Assembly: GCA_015665415.1 (NCBI GenBank)
Contig: JADFAE010000010.1
Location: 186,001-250,000, forward strand
Length of the DNA: 64,000 nt
Direction: 5' to 3'
Origin: Roseobacter sp.
GTDB lineage: Bacteria; Pseudomonadota; Alphaproteobacteria; Rhodobacterales; Rhodobacteraceae
The notes under the pieces are model-generated. The model saw nothing but the letters and a program-made list of their open reading frames with translations. It made no database searches and was not told the DNA's origin. Positions 54,360 to 63,567 of the stretch are shown here, piece by piece; the stretch's first letter is position 1, and each line of letters starts with the position of its first letter. Position numbers and translations under genes: made by a program.

Positions 54360-55598
54360 TCAGGCTACCTTATCCAGTTCAAAAGCATCATGCAGTGCTT
54401 GGACCGCGAGTTCCATGTATTTCCGATCAATGAGAACGGAAATCTTGATCTCGGAGGTTGTAATTACCTTGATATTGATACCCTCATCCGAGAGTACCTT
54501 GAACATCTTGGCGGCGACACCGGATTGCGACCGCATGCCGATGCCCACAACCGAGACCTTGGCCACATCCTTGTCGGCCACCAGTTCGGCGTAGTTCAGC
54601 TCACCCTGGTCCTTGATTCCCAACAGCGCCTGTTCGGCCCGTGCCACCTGATCTGTGGGGCAGGAAAAGGTCATATCCGTGCGCCCATCTTCAGAGATGT
54701 TCTGCACGATCATGTCGACATTGACGCCGCCATCAGAGAGGGCGTTAAAGATGGTTGCCGCAATGCCTGGACGGTCGGCGACCGACATCAGCGTCATCTT
54801 GGCCTCATCGCGAGAATAGGCCACACCGGCCACAACATTGGATTCCATGATTTCCTCCTCGTCGCAGACCAGAGTTCCGGCCGCGTCGGACTGTTCTTCA
54901 AAGCTTGAAAGAACGCGCAGTTTCACCTTGTAGCGCATCGCCAGCTCAACCGAGCGGGTCTGCAGCACCTTGGCCCCCAGTGAGGCCAGTTCCAGCATTT
55001 CCTCAAACGCAATCTTGTCCAGCTTGCGTGCCTTGTCGCAGATGCGCGGGTCCGTGGTATAGACCCCATCCACATCGGTGTAGATGTCGCAGCGTTCGGC
55101 GTCAAAAGCGGCCGCAAAAGCCACCGCCGTGGTGTCTGAGCCACCGCGCCCCAACGTGGTGATGCGTCCCTCGGGGCTGATGCCCTGGAAACCCGCAACC
55201 ACCGCAACCCGCATACCTTCGCCGAATTTGGCGTTGATATTTTCAGGTGGGATCTCTTCGATCCGGGCCTGGCTGTGGGCGCTGGTGGTCTTGAGCGGTA
55301 CTTGCCAGCCCTGCCAGCTGCGCGCGGGCACATCCATTTCCTGCAGGGTCAGCGCCATCAGTCCCGCGGTGACGTTCTCACCCGAGGACACCACAGCGTC
55401 ATATTCGCGGGCATCAAACATCGGCGAAGTCTCGTTGACCCAGCCAACCATTTCGTTGGTCTTGCCGGACATGGCGGAGACGATGACGATGACGTCATAG
55501 CCCTTGGCCACTTCCACACCGACGCGTTTGGCGGCGCGACGGATCCGGTCGAGGTTGGCGACCGAAGTGCCGCCAAATTTCATTACTAGAACGGGCAT
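54360..55598 (-). CDS. lysC: Aspartate kinase
   Basis: A 412-residue cytosolic kinase that starts the aspartate-family pathway (Lys, Met, Thr, Ile). The kinase domain has VMKFGGTSVANLDRIRR, SGKTNEMVGWV and TLGRGGSDTTAVAFAAAF; two C-terminal ACT domains follow (ADRPGIAATIFNALSDGGVN, SQSGVAAKMFKVLSDEGIN) and would bind Lys or Thr for feedback control. The length is that of the monofunctional alphaproteobacterial enzyme. ATG 55598 is preferred to the in-frame TTG 6 bp earlier. It lies 43 bp upstream of ptsP and could form an operon with it. Confidence 0.96.
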   Translation of the reverse strand: MPVLVMKFGGTSVANLDRIRRAAKRVGVEVAKGYDVIVIVSAMSGKTNEMVGWVNETSPMFDAREYDAVVSSGENVTAGLMALTLQEMDVPARSWQGWQVPLKTTSAHSQARIEEIPPENINAKFGEGMRVAVVAGFQGISPEGRITTLGRGGSDTTAVAFAAAFDAERCDIYTDVDGVYTTDPRICDKARKLDKIAFEEMLELASLGAKVLQTRSVELAMRYKVKLRVLSSFEEQSDAAGTLVCDEEEIMESNVVAGVAYSRDEAKMTLMSVADRPGIAATIFNALSDGGVNVDMIVQNISEDGRTDMTFSCPTDQVARAEQALLGIKDQGELNYAELVADKDVAKVSVVGIGMRSQSGVAAKMFKVLSDEGINIKVITTSEIKISVLIDRKYMELAVQALHDAFELDKVA

Positions 55599-55771
55599 GG
55601 GCAAAAATCTCCGTGCGCTCGCTGTTTTCGTTCACTGCCTCATAGGCGCAAGCGGTTTCGAGGGCAAGGCTGCGGATTGTAGCGATACATCAAACCAGCC
55701 CGATCTGACGATCTGCCGCAGCCTGTTGGGGCGCGCGCCGCAGTTTCGGGGCCAATAGGTGCCACGCCCAC

Positions 55772-57220
55772 TCAGGCGCGCCAGAACCGCACGGTCAGAA
55801 TGGCATAGACCGCCATCAGCTCCAGCCGTCCGATCAGCATGGCGCTGCTCAGGATCCATTTTGCGGGATCATTGAGCGAGGCAAAATTGCCCGCCGGCCC
55901 GATTGTCTCACCCAGGCCTGGCCCGACATTGGCCACTGCGGTCGCCGCGCCCGAAATGGCGGTGATGAAATCCAGCCCCGTCAGCGCCAGCGCCCAGGAC
56001 ACGATCCCCATGGTGACAACAAAGAACATGAAGAACGAGATCACCGAGCTCAGCACATCCGGCCCCACCGCGCGCCCTTCAAAACGAGGCACAAAGATCC
56101 CATGCGGCGAGCGGATGCGCTGGATCTGCACCCGGATAGAAGCAAAGAGCAGCTGGTAGCGGAAAATCTTGACCGAACAGGCTGTCGACCCCGCGCAGCC
56201 GCCAATCAAACCGACAAAAAAGAACACCATCACCAGGAAACTGCCCCATTGCATGTAGTCGGTGCTGGCATAACCGGTGCCGGACATGATCGAGGTGATA
56301 TTGAACAGCGCCTGACGCAGCGCCTGTTCGGGTGCATGCGGAGATCCAAAGTAGAGTACCCCGGCAGCCATCACCACGAGGAGGCCCAAGGTGGCCAGAA
56401 AGACGCGGATCTGACTGTCGCGAAACATCGGAAAGGCCTGACCGTTGACCAACTGCACATAGCGCACAAACGGCAGAGCTGCGAGGATCATGAAGATCGA
56501 GGCGACATATTCCGCCGGTCCGCTGAACACCCCGAACGAGGCATCATAGTTGGAAAACCCACCCGTGGCGATCGTGGTCATGGCATGCACCAAAGCGTCG
56601 AAACCACCCATGCCCACCATCAGATAGACCAGCATGCACATCATCGTAAGGCCAACATAGATCAGCGAGATCTGCTTGGCGATAGCCTGGGCGCGCGGCA
56701 GGATTTTACCAAAGGTATCAAAGGATTCGGATTTGAAGATCTGCATGCCACCGACCCGCAGCTCTGGCAGAAACACCATGGCGACAACGATGATACCAAT
56801 CCCGCCCACCCACTGCAGGATGCCCCGCCACAACAGCAGCCCCTTGGGCAGATCATCCAGCCCCGAGATCACCGTCGACCCGGTTGTGGTCAGCCCCGAC
56901 ATTGCCTCGAAAAAGGCATCGGTAAAGCTGAGATCGGTCACCCCCAGCATCAGAGGCAGCGCGCCAAAGATCGGCAAGGCAACCCAGACAAAGGTGGTGA
57001 GCAGGAAGGTCTGCTGGATATTCAGACCTTGGTGATTGCCGCTGCCACAGCTCAGCGCCAAAAGCGCCCCCGTCAACATGGTGATGACACCGCTTTGCAG
57101 GAAGACATGCCATTCCCCCCGCCCCTCGATCAGGTCGGCCAGGAAGGGGAACAGCATCATGCCCCCCAGGATCACCACCAGCAGGCCGATCACATATCCA
57201 ACGGGTCGAAAATCCAACAT
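55772..57220 (-). CDS. trkH: Potassium uptake protein TrkH
   Basis: A 482-residue polytopic inner-membrane protein of the TrkH/KtrB superfamily. The four selectivity-filter loops are visible in SGLTTTGSTVISGLDDLP, TTIATGGFSNYDAS, TSIMSGTGYASTDY and AVANVGPGLGETIGP, each with its key Gly. It imports potassium together with TrkA, whose gene is not in the window. ATG 57220 begins the conserved MLDFRPVGYVIG; the frame open upstream is not coding. The 100-bp gap to folE2 shows no clear promoter. Confidence 0.94.
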   Translation of the reverse strand: MLDFRPVGYVIGLLVVILGGMMLFPFLADLIEGRGEWHVFLQSGVITMLTGALLALSCGSGNHQGLNIQQTFLLTTFVWVALPIFGALPLMLGVTDLSFTDAFFEAMSGLTTTGSTVISGLDDLPKGLLLWRGILQWVGGIGIIVVAMVFLPELRVGGMQIFKSESFDTFGKILPRAQAIAKQISLIYVGLTMMCMLVYLMVGMGGFDALVHAMTTIATGGFSNYDASFGVFSGPAEYVASIFMILAALPFVRYVQLVNGQAFPMFRDSQIRVFLATLGLLVVMAAGVLYFGSPHAPEQALRQALFNITSIMSGTGYASTDYMQWGSFLVMVFFFVGLIGGCAGSTACSVKIFRYQLLFASIRVQIQRIRSPHGIFVPRFEGRAVGPDVLSSVISFFMFFVVTMGIVSWALALTGLDFITAISGAATAVANVGPGLGETIGPAGNFASLNDPAKWILSSAMLIGRLELMAVYAILTVRFWRA

Positions 57221-57320
57221 GGGGCGAGCGTTGGCCTTCCTAGCAGAAACTGTCAAGCCAAAGCCCGCATGGGGCCGACCCGAAATCGGCACTTGGCGTG
57301 CCCTCGGACCACTTCCGGGC

Positions 57321-58424
57321 TTAGCCCTGATGGATCAGAGTGGAAAACAGCTTGGGGTCCAGGCTTGTGCTGGCAAACAGCGGCCCATTGGTCAGAATAC
57401 TGATGGCATCATGGCTGTGCAGACTTTCCTGATGGCTGGCCACCACCCGGAAGTCGCTGATTCGATCATCATTCTGCAACGCCTCGCAGAACAGGCGCGC
57501 CGCATCCTCGACAAAGATAGGGTTGGCTGCATTGAGTTCAGCAAAGGCCTGTTCATCCTCACGCTTGACCATGACCTGCGTCTCCGTCGGCACCGCCTTG
57601 CGGCAATGTTCGATCAGATCCTCAAACCAGAGGCACTCACCCTCGGGGTCGACCGAAACCGAAATCCGCGCCACCGAACGCTGCGAATGTGGTGTTGCCA
57701 ATTGCCCGCGCGACTGGCGGGCATGTTCGCTCAGCTCCAGCGAACAGGGGCAGGTCGACGAATAGACATAGTCCAGATGCATGATCTTGTGGCGTACCCC
57801 TTCGGTGTGCACCAGCTCCAGCGCGATGTCGTAATACTGATAACCAGACAGGCCGGACCGCAGGCTCTCGATCCGCACCGGAAAGGAAAACCGCATCTGG
57901 ATACGCGCATCCATGCTCTCGAGATCACTGAGGTAATCGCTAAGAGCGGCCTCCATCACCTCAAAACTAAAGGTCTTTTCCGCGTGCTTGTAAAAGGAAC
58001 GCATGATCCGGGACATGTTGATGCCCTTCTTGCCGGCCTCCAGGCTGACGGAGCCGGTGATCGAAGTCTCCAGCGTCAGATCGCCGGAATCTCGGCTGTA
58101 AAAGCGGATCGGCAAGCGAAAATTCGAAATGCCAACGTGCTGGATCTGTTCCTTGGCTCCACGGATCAGGCTGGCCGGCCCGTTCTGAAGATCAGGCAGG
58201 GTGGCCCGGTAGGCCTCATCGGATTTGAAATCCTGCGGATACTCCCGCGACAGGTCCGGATAATTGCCCAGCTCACGCCCCGGCAGCAGGCGCGCCACGG
58301 CCGGCTCCAGCTGTGCCACTTCGGTTGGAGTCGCGCCCTCGGCCCATTGCCGCAGCACAGCCAAAGCCGCCTCAGCAGCTTGCAGATCGGGTGTCTCTGA
58401 CAGATCAGGCGTTGGGATATTCAT
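57321..58424 (-). CDS. folE2: GTP cyclohydrolase FolE2 (type IB)
   Basis: A 367-residue enzyme that makes dihydroneopterin triphosphate from GTP for folate and queuosine-type pathways; unlike FolE it works with metals other than zinc. The conserved active-site segment SSTCPCSLELSEHARQSRGQ (about 222-241) holds the Cys used in catalysis, and the C-terminal ENI/ANPIFVEDAARLFCEAL and VASHQESLHSHDA are typical. In other bacteria folE2 is often controlled by zinc status; no Zur box was identified here. ATG 58424 is chosen; a GTG 12 bp earlier is possible. Confidence 0.93.
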   Translation of the reverse strand: MNIPTPDLSETPDLQAAEAALAVLRQWAEGATPTEVAQLEPAVARLLPGRELGNYPDLSREYPQDFKSDEAYRATLPDLQNGPASLIRGAKEQIQHVGISNFRLPIRFYSRDSGDLTLETSITGSVSLEAGKKGINMSRIMRSFYKHAEKTFSFEVMEAALSDYLSDLESMDARIQMRFSFPVRIESLRSGLSGYQYYDIALELVHTEGVRHKIMHLDYVYSSTCPCSLELSEHARQSRGQLATPHSQRSVARISVSVDPEGECLWFEDLIEHCRKAVPTETQVMVKREDEQAFAELNAANPIFVEDAARLFCEALQNDDRISDFRVVASHQESLHSHDAISILTNGPLFASTSLDPKLFSTLIHQG

Positions 58425-58600
58425 GGCACAGTGCACTCCGGTATCGCCGCCCGGCAGGAGCGGCGCTTGACTGGTTTAGACCTTTACGACGCAAAACTCA
58501 AAACGGATCCGTCAAATACGGCAGGATTCCCCCCGGATCAGACGAAAACATCCAATCCGGGTCAGAGGTTCTGCCACACCCATACCAATCATCAGCTGGC

Positions 58601-59791
58601 TCAGCCCTGTGCGGTGGCCAGCGCCTGGGACAGATCCGCGATCAAGTCATCGCTGTCTTCCAGCCCAACCGAGAAACGCACCAGACCGGATGTAATCCCC
58701 AGTTCCACTTTCTGATCTTCAGGCAAGCGCTGATGCGTGGTGGTCGCGGGATGGGTGGCAATGGATTTTGCGTCACCAAGATTGTTGGAGATCACCGGGA
58801 TGGTCAGCGCATTGAGGAAGCGGAACGCGGCCTCCTTGCCGCCTTTGAGATCCAGTGACAGCACCGTGCCGCCGCACCCGTCCAGCTGATCCTGAACTAG
58901 GGCGTGCTGGGCATGATCCTTGAGGCCGGGGTAGATCGTCCGCTCCAGGCCCGCATGCCCTTGCAGGGCCTCGGCAATCTGCAGCGCTGTTTTCGCCTGG
59001 GCCTTGACCCGCAGATCAATAGTCTCGAGCCCTTTGAGAAGGGTCCAGGCATTGAAGGGGCTCAGCGAGCCGCCGGTGTGTTTCATATAGGGTTCAAGGG
59101 TGCCACGGATGTAGTCTTTGGTGCCCAGAACAACGCCGCCCAGAACCCGGCCCTGACCGTCGATATGTTTGGTGGCCGAATAGACCACCACATCGGCCCC
59201 CTGCGCGATCGCCTTGGAGAACACCGGGGTGGAGAAGACATTATCTACAACCACGGTGGCGCCAACCTCATGGGCGATTGCCGCAACAGCGGTGATGTCG
59301 ATCACCTCCAGGGTTGGGTTTGACATGCTTTCAAAGAACACCGATTTGGTGTCCGGACGCATTGCAGCGCGCCACTGGTCGAGATCGGTGCCATCGACAA
59401 ATGTCACCTCAACCCCATAGCGGGTCAGGACATTTTCCAGAATATAGAGACAGGAGCCAAACAGCGCCTTGGCCGAAACCACATGATCGCCTGCCTTCAG
59501 GATCGAGGTCAGCGCGCCACTGACCGCAGCCATGCCCGAAGCGGTGGCAAAGGCATCTTCGGCGCCTTCCAGCAGCGCAATGCGGTCTTCGAACATCGCC
59601 ACGGTCGGATTGCCGTAGCGGCCGTAGATGAATTCATCCGGGCCGGTCTCGATGAACCGGGCTTCGGCCTGTTCTGCGCTCTCATAAACAAAGCCCTGGG
59701 TGAGAAAGATCGCCTCGCTCACCTCATTGTACTGACTGCGCCGGGTGCCGCCATGCACCAGTTTGGTGCGGTTATTCCAGGTCTCGCTCAT
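58601..59791 (-). CDS. metZ: O-succinylhomoserine sulfhydrylase
   Basis: A 396-residue PLP enzyme of the Cys/Met metabolism family that makes homocysteine directly from O-succinylhomoserine and sulfide. The PLP Lys is in VVYSATKHIDGQGRVLGG (about 208); YGRYGNPTVAMFEDRIALLE and the C-terminal GLVRFSVGLEDSDDLIADL are typical of MetZ. The start has a perfect AGGAGG site (59799-59804). The leader carries a SAM-II riboswitch and terminator, so expression falls when S-adenosylmethionine is plentiful. Confidence 0.94.
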   Translation of the reverse strand: MSETWNNRTKLVHGGTRRSQYNEVSEAIFLTQGFVYESAEQAEARFIETGPDEFIYGRYGNPTVAMFEDRIALLEGAEDAFATASGMAAVSGALTSILKAGDHVVSAKALFGSCLYILENVLTRYGVEVTFVDGTDLDQWRAAMRPDTKSVFFESMSNPTLEVIDITAVAAIAHEVGATVVVDNVFSTPVFSKAIAQGADVVVYSATKHIDGQGRVLGGVVLGTKDYIRGTLEPYMKHTGGSLSPFNAWTLLKGLETIDLRVKAQAKTALQIAEALQGHAGLERTIYPGLKDHAQHALVQDQLDGCGGTVLSLDLKGGKEAAFRFLNALTIPVISNNLGDAKSIATHPATTTHQRLPEDQKVELGITSGLVRFSVGLEDSDDLIADLSQALATAQG

Positions 59792-59820
59792 CTCATGTCC
59801 TCCTGCGCCCGTCGCGCAAC

Positions 59821-59853
59821 AAAAAACCCCCGTCCGGCCAAGCGAAAGGGGGT
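59821..59853 (-). terminator. Expression-platform terminator of the metZ riboswitch
   Basis: On the minus strand ACCCCC (59853-59848) pairs with GGGGGT (59831-59826) and is followed by TTTTT (the plus strand shows six A at 59821-59826). It lies 13 bp downstream of the SAM-II aptamer and upstream of the metZ ribosome site. Confidence 0.8.
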
Positions 59854-59865
59854 CCTTCACATCCT

Positions 59866-59921
59866 GACCTCTTTAGCGGAATATTTAACGTGGCCCGCAA
59901 TCCGGTTACAAATCGCCACAG
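59866..59921 (-). promoter_or_regulatory. SAM-II riboswitch (metZ leader)
   Basis: The minus strand carries the near-invariant blocks of the SAM-II aptamer in order: GTGGCGATTTG, ACCGGATTGC, GGCCACGTTAAA and CCGCTAAAGAGG. Stem P1 pairs GTGGC (59919-59915) with GCCAC, and the GCTAAAG element forms the pseudoknot around S-adenosylmethionine. SAM-II is known upstream of metA, metX and metZ in alphaproteobacteria. With the adjacent terminator it forms a complete genetic switch. Confidence 0.92.
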
Positions 59922-59934
59922 TGATCGTGCAAAG

Positions 59935-59963
59935 CCGATACGCCGGATGCGTGCCACAGTCAA
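59935..59963 (-). promoter_or_regulatory. Promoter of metZ
   Basis: On the minus strand TTGACT (59963-59958) and TATCGG (59940-59935) are separated by 17 bp, putting the transcription start a few bases before the riboswitch. The -35 is good, the -10 weak. Confidence 0.55.
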
Positions 59964-60030
59964 GGATTCTGAGCGCGTATTGAGCACGCGCTCACCGCGC
60001 TGTGATTTCCGATCGGTCAGATTTTGCAGA

Positions 60031-60666
60031 TCAGGCTTCGTCTTCGTCGGCGAGCCCGTGTTTCTGGAACACCTGCCCCTGAAACATGAAGAAGGCAAAC
60101 ATCGCCACTGGCAGGCCAAAAGTCTTGAAATAGACCCAGGTGTCGGTGCTCTGGCTGCGCCAGATCACCTCATTGGCGATGGCAAGCCCCAGAAAAAACA
60201 GACAGATGCGGCGGGTGAGGATCATCCAGCCCTCCTGTTCCAGCGGCATCAGCTCCTCCATCACCACCTTGAGATAACTTTGCCCGCGCAGCAGTCCAAA
60301 GCCCAAAATCCCGCCAAACAGCAGGTAAATCAGCGTTGGTTTCATCTTGAAGAAACGCTCGTCATTGAGCCAGACCGACAACCCGCCCATGAAGACCACC
60401 AGCACCAGGGTCGCCACCTGCATTTTGGACAGATGACCGGTAAGACGCCACAGGATCAGCGTCGAGAGCACCATCAGCGGGATAAAGGCGGCGGTGATGA
60501 TGATGAAGCCCTTGTATTCCTGCCCGGCGATCAAAAACACTTCTTCGCGCAACTTGAGGTAGCCAATGAAGAACAAGACCACCGGGCCGAGCTCCAGCAC
60601 CATCTTCAGTGTCGGGTTGATTTTCTTGCCAGCCTGATCCGTGGCGGCAGTCTTGTCAGCAGTCAT
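60031..60666 (-). CDS. yciB: YciB / intracellular septation protein A family
   Basis: A 211-residue inner-membrane protein with about six spans. It has the family patterns LELGPVVLFFIGYLKLREEV at the start, LSKMQVATLVLVVFMGGLS in the middle, KPTLIYLLFGGILGFGLL, and VYFKTFGLPVAMFAFFMFQG near the end. YciB influences envelope integrity and cell shape in enterobacteria. It overlaps no neighbour; the EamA transporter gene ends 45 bp upstream on the same strand. A short inverted repeat (59970-59994) lies after its stop. Confidence 0.9.
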   Translation of the reverse strand: MTADKTAATDQAGKKINPTLKMVLELGPVVLFFIGYLKLREEVFLIAGQEYKGFIIITAAFIPLMVLSTLILWRLTGHLSKMQVATLVLVVFMGGLSVWLNDERFFKMKPTLIYLLFGGILGFGLLRGQSYLKVVMEELMPLEQEGWMILTRRICLFFLGLAIANEVIWRSQSTDTWVYFKTFGLPVAMFAFFMFQGQVFQKHGLADEDEA

Positions 60667-60711
60667 GGGCGTTCCTCTTTGACCTCAGGGCCGCAACCGG
60701 CCATGGCGGGG

Positions 60712-61614
60712 CTAGCCGCCCATCTCCACTATCACGGCGCCCAGCGCGATCAAAGCCATCAAGGCAATGCGTCGGGGGCCAACGGTCTCTTTCAGCACCA
60801 GCCAGCCAATCAAGGCCGCAAAGACGGTCGAGGTCTCGCGCAGAACCGCGGCTTCGCCCACCTTGTCGAGCCGGGTCGCCAGCATGACCGCGCCAAAGGA
60901 GCCAAAGGCCAGCAGGCCTCCAAAGACGCCCTTGAGCAGCAAGGGCGCAACAGCCGGGCGATCCGGCATGCGCCACCAGCGCAGGTAGGCATAGGGTGGC
61001 ATCGCCAGCCCATCAATCATGAAAAACCAGGCCAGAAAGGTAAAGGGATCGGCGGTGGCGCGGATGCCATAGGCATCATAGGTGGTATAAAGCGCCACCA
61101 GGAGGCCGGTGATCAGAGCCAGCCCCATGGCAATGCCAAGTGTGTCGCGATGGGTTTCGAGATAGCGATAATTATAGGCGGCCAGCCCAAAGATCCCAAG
61201 CAAGAGCACCGCGACGCCCAGCCATTGGGTCACGGCAAAAGTCTCACCGAAAAGATAATAGGAGCCAATCACCGTGAACAATGGCCCGGTGCCGCGCACA
61301 ACCGGGTAGACCACCGTATAGCTGCCCTTGGTATAGGCCAGGGCCTGCATCACCTTATAGGCCACATGGATAATCCAGACGATGGCAAAGATTGGCCACA
61401 TATGGGGCTCGGGCCAGGGCACCACAAACAGTGCGAAGGGCGCCGCCATCAGCCCGTATGAGGCATCAATGGCACCGCGCGACAGCCAGGGATCATGCCG
61501 TCCCTTTTGCAACGCGCCAAAAACCGCATGCAAAAAAGCCGCCATCAGGGCCAGGCCAAGGGCAGCCTGATGGCCGGCCTGCGTCCCTTCCAGGGAGATC
61601 AGCCATGTGCTCAT
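60712..61614 (-). CDS. EamA/DMT family transporter
   Basis: A 300-residue inner-membrane protein with ten predicted spans in two EamA halves (first half LALMAAFLHAVFGALQKGRH, with a typical YTKGSYTVVYPVVRGTGPLF; second half FGAVMLATRLDKVGEAAVLR, ETSTVFAALIGWLVLKE). The DMT superfamily exports or imports small metabolites; the substrate is unknown. It lies in a row of same-strand genes ftsY, EamA, yciB with 119 and 45 bp gaps. Confidence 0.88.
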   Translation of the reverse strand: MSTWLISLEGTQAGHQAALGLALMAAFLHAVFGALQKGRHDPWLSRGAIDASYGLMAAPFALFVVPWPEPHMWPIFAIVWIIHVAYKVMQALAYTKGSYTVVYPVVRGTGPLFTVIGSYYLFGETFAVTQWLGVAVLLLGIFGLAAYNYRYLETHRDTLGIAMGLALITGLLVALYTTYDAYGIRATADPFTFLAWFFMIDGLAMPPYAYLRWWRMPDRPAVAPLLLKGVFGGLLAFGSFGAVMLATRLDKVGEAAVLRETSTVFAALIGWLVLKETVGPRRIALMALIALGAVIVEMGG

Positions 61615-61733
61615 GATTGCGGCCTATGCCCAGTGGAGGCAAAGGGACGCTGGGGATTTTCCACCCCCAGACCCCTGGAGGATATTTTTGGCCAAATGAA
61701 AATTGGAGCCTACCTTTTCAGGGCTGGTCGCGT

Positions 61734-62843
61734 TCAGGATTGATCGAGCCCGGTCAGAGCGGCGGCAAATTCTTCCGGATCAAAAGGGGCCAGATCGTCA
61801 ATCTGCTCACCCACCCCGATGGCATGGATTGGCAGGCCAAATTTATCGGCCAAGGCCACCAGCACGCCGCCCTTGGCGGTGCCGTCCAGTTTGGTCATCA
61901 CCAGGCCCGAAACATCGGCCAGTTTCTGGAAGGTATCGACCTGGCTGAGCGCATTCTGACCGGTGGTGGCATCCAGTACCAAGAGGGTGTTATGCGGCGC
62001 GGTTTCGTCCTTTTTGCGAATGACGCGGATGATCTTGGAGAGTTCCTCCATCAGATCGGCGCGGTTTTGCAAGCGCCCGGCCGTGTCGATCATCAACAGG
62101 TCCGCGCCCTCTTCCTGGGCCCGTGTCATCGCGTCAAAGGCCAGGCTGGCTGGATCCGAGCCCTCGGGGGCGGTCAGGACCGGAACCCCTGCACGCTCCC
62201 CCCAGACCTGCAGCTGTTCGACGGCAGCCGCGCGAAACGTGTCGCCCGCCGCGATCACCACGTTTTTGCCCGCAGCCTTGAACTGGCTGGCCAATTTGCC
62301 AATCGTGGTGGTCTTGCCGGAGCCATTGACCCCGACCACCAGCACCACCTGAGGCCGATGCGCGTAGATCGGCATCGGTTTGGCCACGTTTTCCATTACC
62401 CGGGCGATCTCAGCTGCAAGCAGCGCCTTGATTTCGCGGGCCGACAGTTTCTTGCCCAGACGTCCCTCTGCCATATTGGCGGTCACGCGCAGGGCGGTAT
62501 CGACCCCCATATCGGCGGCAATCAACAGCTCTTCCAGCTGCTCCAGCATGTCATCGTCCAGAACCCGGCGCGCGGCAGGCCCGCTGTCGCGTCCCATGAG
62601 GCGGCCCAGAAGACCTGCGGGTTTGACCGGTTGCGCGACCGGTTCTTCTTTGGAGGGTCCTGGCGCGGCGGATGCGGGCCCCGGATCTTGAGACAGCGCA
62701 TCGGCTGGCGCACTGACGTGGGGGGCCACTGATGGGGCGGCCTCAGAGATCTCTGCGCCCTCTTCGACAATCGCTTCCAGACCTTCGTCCAGTTTCGACG
62801 AAGACTTGAACAAACGCTCTTTGAGCTTTGAGAAAAACGCCAT
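61734..62843 (-). CDS. ftsY: Signal recognition particle receptor FtsY
   Basis: A 369-residue SRP GTPase that docks ribosome-nascent chain complexes at the membrane. A short acidic A domain (about 1-80, EEGAEISEAAPSVAPHVSAP) is followed by the helical N domain and the G domain with VVGVNGSGKTTTIGKLASQF (P-loop, about 170), IAAGDTFRAAAVEQLQVW, LMIDTAGRLQNRADLMEEL and MTKLDGTAKGGVLVALAD. Length is usual for alphaproteobacteria. No obvious intrinsic terminator follows its stop codon. Confidence 0.96.
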   Translation of the reverse strand: MAFFSKLKERLFKSSSKLDEGLEAIVEEGAEISEAAPSVAPHVSAPADALSQDPGPASAAPGPSKEEPVAQPVKPAGLLGRLMGRDSGPAARRVLDDDMLEQLEELLIAADMGVDTALRVTANMAEGRLGKKLSAREIKALLAAEIARVMENVAKPMPIYAHRPQVVLVVGVNGSGKTTTIGKLASQFKAAGKNVVIAAGDTFRAAAVEQLQVWGERAGVPVLTAPEGSDPASLAFDAMTRAQEEGADLLMIDTAGRLQNRADLMEELSKIIRVIRKKDETAPHNTLLVLDATTGQNALSQVDTFQKLADVSGLVMTKLDGTAKGGVLVALADKFGLPIHAIGVGEQIDDLAPFDPEEFAAALTGLDQS

Positions 62844-62919
62844 CAGGGCCTCCGCAACAGGGTATCCCCCTCACCTAATGCGGATTGCACCCGGTTGCAA
62901 AGCGGATGCAGCGCCACAC

Positions 62920-63567
62920 TCAGGAAAAAGACAGATAAAACCCGGCCTGCGCGCCCCAATAGAGCGGCCAGACCACATAGGGTGTCATCCGGCGCAGCCG
63001 ATGATCCTGGTCCAGTACAAAGGTTTCAAAGGCCAGAACCACATCCGAAACCATAAAGGCCAGGGCCGCGGGCAAGACCCAGGGCAGCGCGCGCTCTGGC
63101 AGGCTGAGGGCCGCAAGCCCCATGGCAAGAATGATTGGGATATAGATCATCACCGGGATCTTCAGATCCCCCGCGCGCGGAGCCAGCACCCGGATCATAC
63201 CCAGGCCCAGCGCCAGCAGGGCCAGCGTAAGCAGCAGATCTGGCAGCTGCCAGATCTGCGCGAAATCACCACTTGGGCCCTGCAAAAACAGTATGACATA
63301 GGCCAGATGTCCCGCCGCAAAGGCGCCGACGCCCGCCATAAAGGCCTGCTCTCCCTGGCGCGACAGGCAGAAATCCCCCAATGCACAGAAAGCCAAGGCA
63401 AGAACCAGCCAAAGGGGCCCACTTGCCAGCAGAGCCGCAACAGCCAAAAGCGCCACCGAAGTGGTTTTCGTCACGCTGCGCAACGGGGATGGATCCCGGG
63501 CGGTCAGCCCGAGGTAGGCCAGCGCCGCCAGGGCTGCTGCAAATTCCAGAATTGTCACCAATGGCAT
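62920..63567 (-). CDS. YhhN family (lysoplasmalogenase-like) membrane protein
   Basis: A 215-residue protein with about eight spans. The family residues are visible in LALAFCALGDFCLSRQGEQA (acidic residues in span with GD), FAAGHLAYVILFLQ and FMVSDVVLAFETFVLDQ. Eukaryotic homologues hydrolyse lysoplasmalogen; the bacterial role is unclear. ATG 63567 is preceded by GGGGAGAGCC; the frame open upstream overlaps the divergent secreted gene and is not coding. Confidence 0.85.
   Translation of the reverse strand: MPLVTILEFAAALAALAYLGLTARDPSPLRSVTKTTSVALLAVAALLASGPLWLVLALAFCALGDFCLSRQGEQAFMAGVGAFAAGHLAYVILFLQGPSGDFAQIWQLPDLLLTLALLALGLGMIRVLAPRAGDLKIPVMIYIPIILAMGLAALSLPERALPWVLPAALAFMVSDVVLAFETFVLDQDHRLRRMTPYVVWPLYWGAQAGFYLSFS

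Noticed and set aside
56102-58400. Two long plus-strand frames over trkH and folE2
   Set aside because: Both are antisense to conserved genes and have compositions unlike real proteins (many His, Gln, Pro).
59970-59994. Inverted repeat TGAGCGCG/CGCGCTCA between yciB and metZ as a terminator of yciB
   Set aside because: The stem is only 8 bp with a 9-base loop and no T-run, so a terminator call is not supported.
59890-61461. A 523-codon open frame antisense to yciB and the EamA gene
   Set aside because: The composition is unusually rich in His, Gln and Gly, typical of antisense reading of membrane protein genes; it also runs over the SAM-II riboswitch.
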